From NCBI GenBank assembly GCA_016194905.1, contig JACQAP010000008.1:1-64000 (forward strand): a stretch of 64,000 nt of DNA, written 5' to 3'. Below, one piece after another: positions 62,208-64,000 of the stretch. A program made the position numbers and the translations under genes. The notes below the pieces were generated by a model, which saw only the letters and a list, made by a program, of their open reading frames with translations, made no database searches and was not told the DNA's origin. The stretch comes from Betaproteobacteria bacterium. Lineage in GTDB: Bacteria > Pseudomonadota > Gammaproteobacteria > Burkholderiales > JACQAP01. Position 1 is the first letter of the stretch. Every line of letters starts with the position of its first letter.

Positions 62208-62631
62208 CTTCAAGCTGTTCGATCCCAACGGCGCCTTCATGATTCGCTACGGGGCCACGGTGCTGCAGTTGAACCAGTGGGTGCACGTCGCCGGGGTGTA
62301 CGACGCGGCGGCGCAGACCATGGCGGTCTACCTCAATGGCGTGGCCGACAACGGCACGCTGCTCGGCACGGTGGCCGGCATGCAATTGAACTCGACGCTG
62401 GATCTGTTCATCGGACGGCGCGCCGACACGGCCGGGCAGTACAATTTCAACGGCACGATCGACGAGGTGCGCCTCTACAACCGCGCGCTGTCCCAGGCCG
62501 AGATCCAGGCCGACATGAACACGGGACTGGGGAGTACGTCGCCGGTGGCGCTCTACTTCATCCAGCCGGACCCATTGAACACCCCGCGGGTCATCACCAA
62601 GGAGGGGGGCTACGGGGTCGTGCCTGCATAA
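62208..62631 (+). pseudogene. LamG/concanavalin-like domain remnant
   Basis: The plus strand reads FKLFDPNGAFMIRYGATVLQ, then LNQWVHVAGVYDAAAQTMAV and TIDEVRLYNRALSQAEIQAD, the second half of a LamG_3/jellyroll carbohydrate-binding domain. The N-terminal half, signal peptide and start are missing; the only open start (TTG 62167) lies in the antisense of the small-protein tail. A strong terminator follows, so it is the 3' end of a once larger surface protein gene. Confidence 0.7.
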
Positions 62632-62651
62632 CTGTATAACGAAGCCCTCCA

Positions 62652-62677
62652 ACGCCCGCATTCCTGCGGGCGTTTTT
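62652..62677 (+). terminator. Rho-independent terminator
   Basis: A perfect 9-bp stem ACGCCCGCA / TGCGGGCGT with TTCC loop, followed by a run of five Ts. It ends the LamG remnant and perhaps read-through from the sensory operon. Confidence 0.85.
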
Positions 62678-62690
62678 GTCTCAGCCGCTC

Positions 62691-63110
62691 TCAGGCGCCG
62701 GCGATGATCGCCAGTGCTGCGGTTGCGGTGAGGATGCGGATGCGCCGATAGCTTTTGAGATCGAGCAGATGCGCATCTCCCGACACGATGAGATCGGCCT
62801 GGGCCGAGAGCGCACAGGCGATCACGTGCTCATCGTTGGGATCGGCGCTGCCGGTGCCTTCGATCATCGCGGCAGCCGTCAAATTCGCGATCGTCATGAA
62901 ACGGCCGATGCACCGATCGACCGAATCACCGTTGGCGGTGATGCGCTTGGCGAACTTCGCATAGGCGAGCGCCTCGCGTAACTCCATGGCGAGCACCGCG
63001 CTGGTATAGATATCAACCGTCCCGCTGATCGCCGCATCGAGCAGTCTGCGCGGCGGGCCGTTCCATAAAAGCCCCGAAATGACGATGTTGGTATCGAGGA
63101 CCAGGCGCAT
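62691..63110 (-). CDS. PIN-domain toxin (VapC-like)
   Basis: A 139-residue putative ribonuclease toxin of the PIN family. The first acidic site is D6 in LVLDTNIVISG; later acids lie in MELREAL, DPNDEHVIACA and VSGDAHLL. The ATG at 63110 overlaps the antitoxin stop (TGATG arrangement), the usual coupling of toxin-antitoxin pairs. The 13-base gap to the LamG terminator is empty. Confidence 0.88.
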   Translation of the reverse strand: MRLVLDTNIVISGLLWNGPPRRLLDAAISGTVDIYTSAVLAMELREALAYAKFAKRITANGDSVDRCIGRFMTIANLTAAAMIEGTGSADPNDEHVIACALSAQADLIVSGDAHLLDLKSYRRIRILTATAALAIIAGA

Positions 63111-63358
63111 CAAGTAGCGCCGCGCTTGCGCCGCTCGGCGCGCACCGCGCGCACTTCAGCCACGATCTCCTGCTCCATCGCTTCGGTGAGTTCCTCTTGC
63201 GGCATGCGCGCCCACATCGCGCGCAGTTCCTCGCCGGCCTGACGGCGCTGCTCCTGTGTTGCCAGGAAATCCACGAAGTCGGCGATCTGCCCCAGACGCT
63301 CGGGCGGCAGGGCTTTTAACTTGGCGAGCAATGCTTCGGCGGTAATAGGGGCGTTCAT
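63110..63358 (-). CDS. Antitoxin of the PIN toxin
   Basis: An 82-residue, highly charged helical protein. LLAKLKALPPERLGQIADFV then DFLATQEQRR is typical of DUF2281/VapB-like antitoxins with an N-terminal amphipathic helix. The C-terminal arginine-rich tail likely contacts the toxin. First gene of the pair; GGAGG-like sequence precedes the ATG. The 456 bases upstream (63359-63814) hold no gene I can support apart from the terminator at 63765-63793. Confidence 0.82.
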   Translation of the reverse strand: MNAPITAEALLAKLKALPPERLGQIADFVDFLATQEQRRQAGEELRAMWARMPQEELTEAMEQEIVAEVRAVRAERRKRGAT

Positions 63359-63764
63359 GGGCTGGCCTCCTTTAGCGGCTTGCTTGCGCGAGCACAGTCA
63401 TCACGCTTCAATTGTCTCGAATTATCTACCTGTTTCGTTTGCCTTACAAAAGCTTGCTCAAATCACGCGCGCAACTAAAAGTGCGCCTCTAGGCAAAAAT
63501 CTGGAATGAGTGGAGGTGTATCTTCGTTTCGCGCGTGCAACTGAATGAGGCGTCTTGAGAAATCGCCTGCGACTACGACGAATGCGCGTCAGGCGGTTCT
63601 GTTTACAAGTACTTCAGGGATTACTCGCCTGATATTGGTGCGCACGCGCCCTTCGATGCTATTGCCTCTCTACCGCAGGCGGCTTGGGTGACCCCTTTCC
63701 GCTCCTGTTTACGAGAGCTTGCGTTGACACGGTATTCACCTGTCCCCTAGTCGCGAAGCCGACC

Positions 63765-63793
63765 AAAAAAAAGGCCCGCTGTAAAGGCGGGCC
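63765..63793 (-). terminator. Rho-independent terminator of small secreted protein copy C
   Basis: On the minus strand, stem GGCCCGC / GCGGGCC (63773-63793) is followed by eight Ts (A-run 63765-63772). It lies 22 bases after the stop of copy C. Confidence 0.85.
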
Positions 63794-63814
63794 AAAGCCG
63801 GGAGGGTCTTCGGT

Positions 63815-64000
63815 TCAGTTGGAGGTGGACGAAGCCACGCGCACCGGTGCGGCCGGAATCGGTGCGCAGTGGATCTTGTCGTCGATCAGAACGCACTTGT
63901 CGTTGCCGTTGAGGCTGAAGTCGACGTGCTGCTTGCCGTTTTCCATGGAGACGCGCAGCGTGTCTTCGGCGAAGGCGGTGGAGCAGGACAATATGGCTGC
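63815..64000 (-). CDS. Small secreted protein family, copy C (5' end beyond window)
   Basis: The visible 61 codons give AILSCSTAFAEDTLRVSMEN, GKQHVDFSLNGNDKCVLIDD and KIHCAPIPAAPVRVASSTSN then stop. This matches copy B along its whole visible length, including the C-x8-C cysteine pair and the end of a signal peptide. The start lies outside the window. A strong terminator follows. Appears intact. Confidence 0.75.
   Translation of the reverse strand, partial: AAILSCSTAFAEDTLRVSMENGKQHVDFSLNGNDKCVLIDDKIHCAPIPAAPVRVASSTSN

Noticed and set aside
62167-62631. Intact 154-residue LamG protein gene
   Set aside because: Its first 14 codons are the antisense of another gene's tail and the LamG domain lacks its first half and a signal peptide.
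63359-63760. Possible gene upstream of the antitoxin
   Set aside because: Only short broken frames, no ribosome site and no recognisable similarity.

Overview
The window looks like chromosomal DNA of a GC-rich Gram-negative proteobacterium, most likely a betaproteobacterium. This is inferred from gene content only: there is no rRNA, tRNA or other phylogenetic marker. It carries reductive pyrimidine catabolism, the protocatechuate branch of aromatic catabolism, a MaeB-type malic enzyme, TRAP and NMT1-type uptake systems and a large family of TrpX-like substrate-binding proteins. I see no tRNA, rRNA, CRISPR array, intact insertion sequence or prophage.

Layout. (1) 1-1182: an AT-richer hypothetical gene and an edge fragment. 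(2) 1183-12480, minus strand: dihydropyrimidinase, PreA, PreT and beta-ureidopropionase, then an NMT1-type ABC importer (binding protein, two permeases, ATPase), an OsmC protein and an aminotransferase. Together these would import and degrade pyrimidines or hydantoins to beta-amino acids. (3) 12565-16244, plus strand: a TetR regulator behind two tandem palindromes, then an efflux set (fusion lipoprotein, ATPase, ABC-2 permease) joined by 4-nt overlaps. (4) 16250-34564: general metabolism and transport (aldehyde dehydrogenase, malic enzyme, MsbA-like exporter, ene-reductase, pirin, pilin accessory protein, TRAP permeases, EamA, LysR, NmrA) mixed with gene remnants. (5) 34659-39104: pcaH, pcaG, pcaB, pcaC and an MFS exporter. 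pcaC carries an in-frame amber codon and a short repeat element separates it from pcaB. (6) 39105-40621: an AT-rich acquired patch with a DpnI-type methyl-dependent restriction enzyme, its small zinc-ribbon neighbour and a decayed antitoxin-like gene. (7) 40752-50672: small stand-alone genes, including a 3-methyladenine glycosylase, a methyltransferase, a PAS-PAS-GGDEF cyclase, a GST, a GNAT and small secreted proteins. (8) 50971-62066: one long coupled operon of a short leader ORF, five TrpX-like periplasmic binding proteins, a 1498-residue Cache-HAMP-five-GAF histidine kinase, a CheY-like regulator and a receiver-nucleotide cyclase. (9) 62160-64000: a LamG remnant fused to a gene tail, an antitoxin/PIN-toxin pair, and a copy of the small secreted protein family cut by the right edge.

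The most unusual system is region 8. Five binding proteins are chained by overlapping stop/start codons to a sensor kinase and two response regulators, with no permease or ATPase nearby. This suggests a multi-ligand periplasmic sensing device with cyclic-nucleotide output rather than a transporter. At most of the junctions the codons for the conserved C-terminal DEVIR motif also form an extended Shine-Dalgarno sequence for the next gene.

The window is also rich in decayed genes (SNase, OYE, SnoaL, GST, antitoxin and LamG fragments) and in short inverted-repeat elements built from iterated purine-rich units. One of these families has two alignable copies 13 kb apart.
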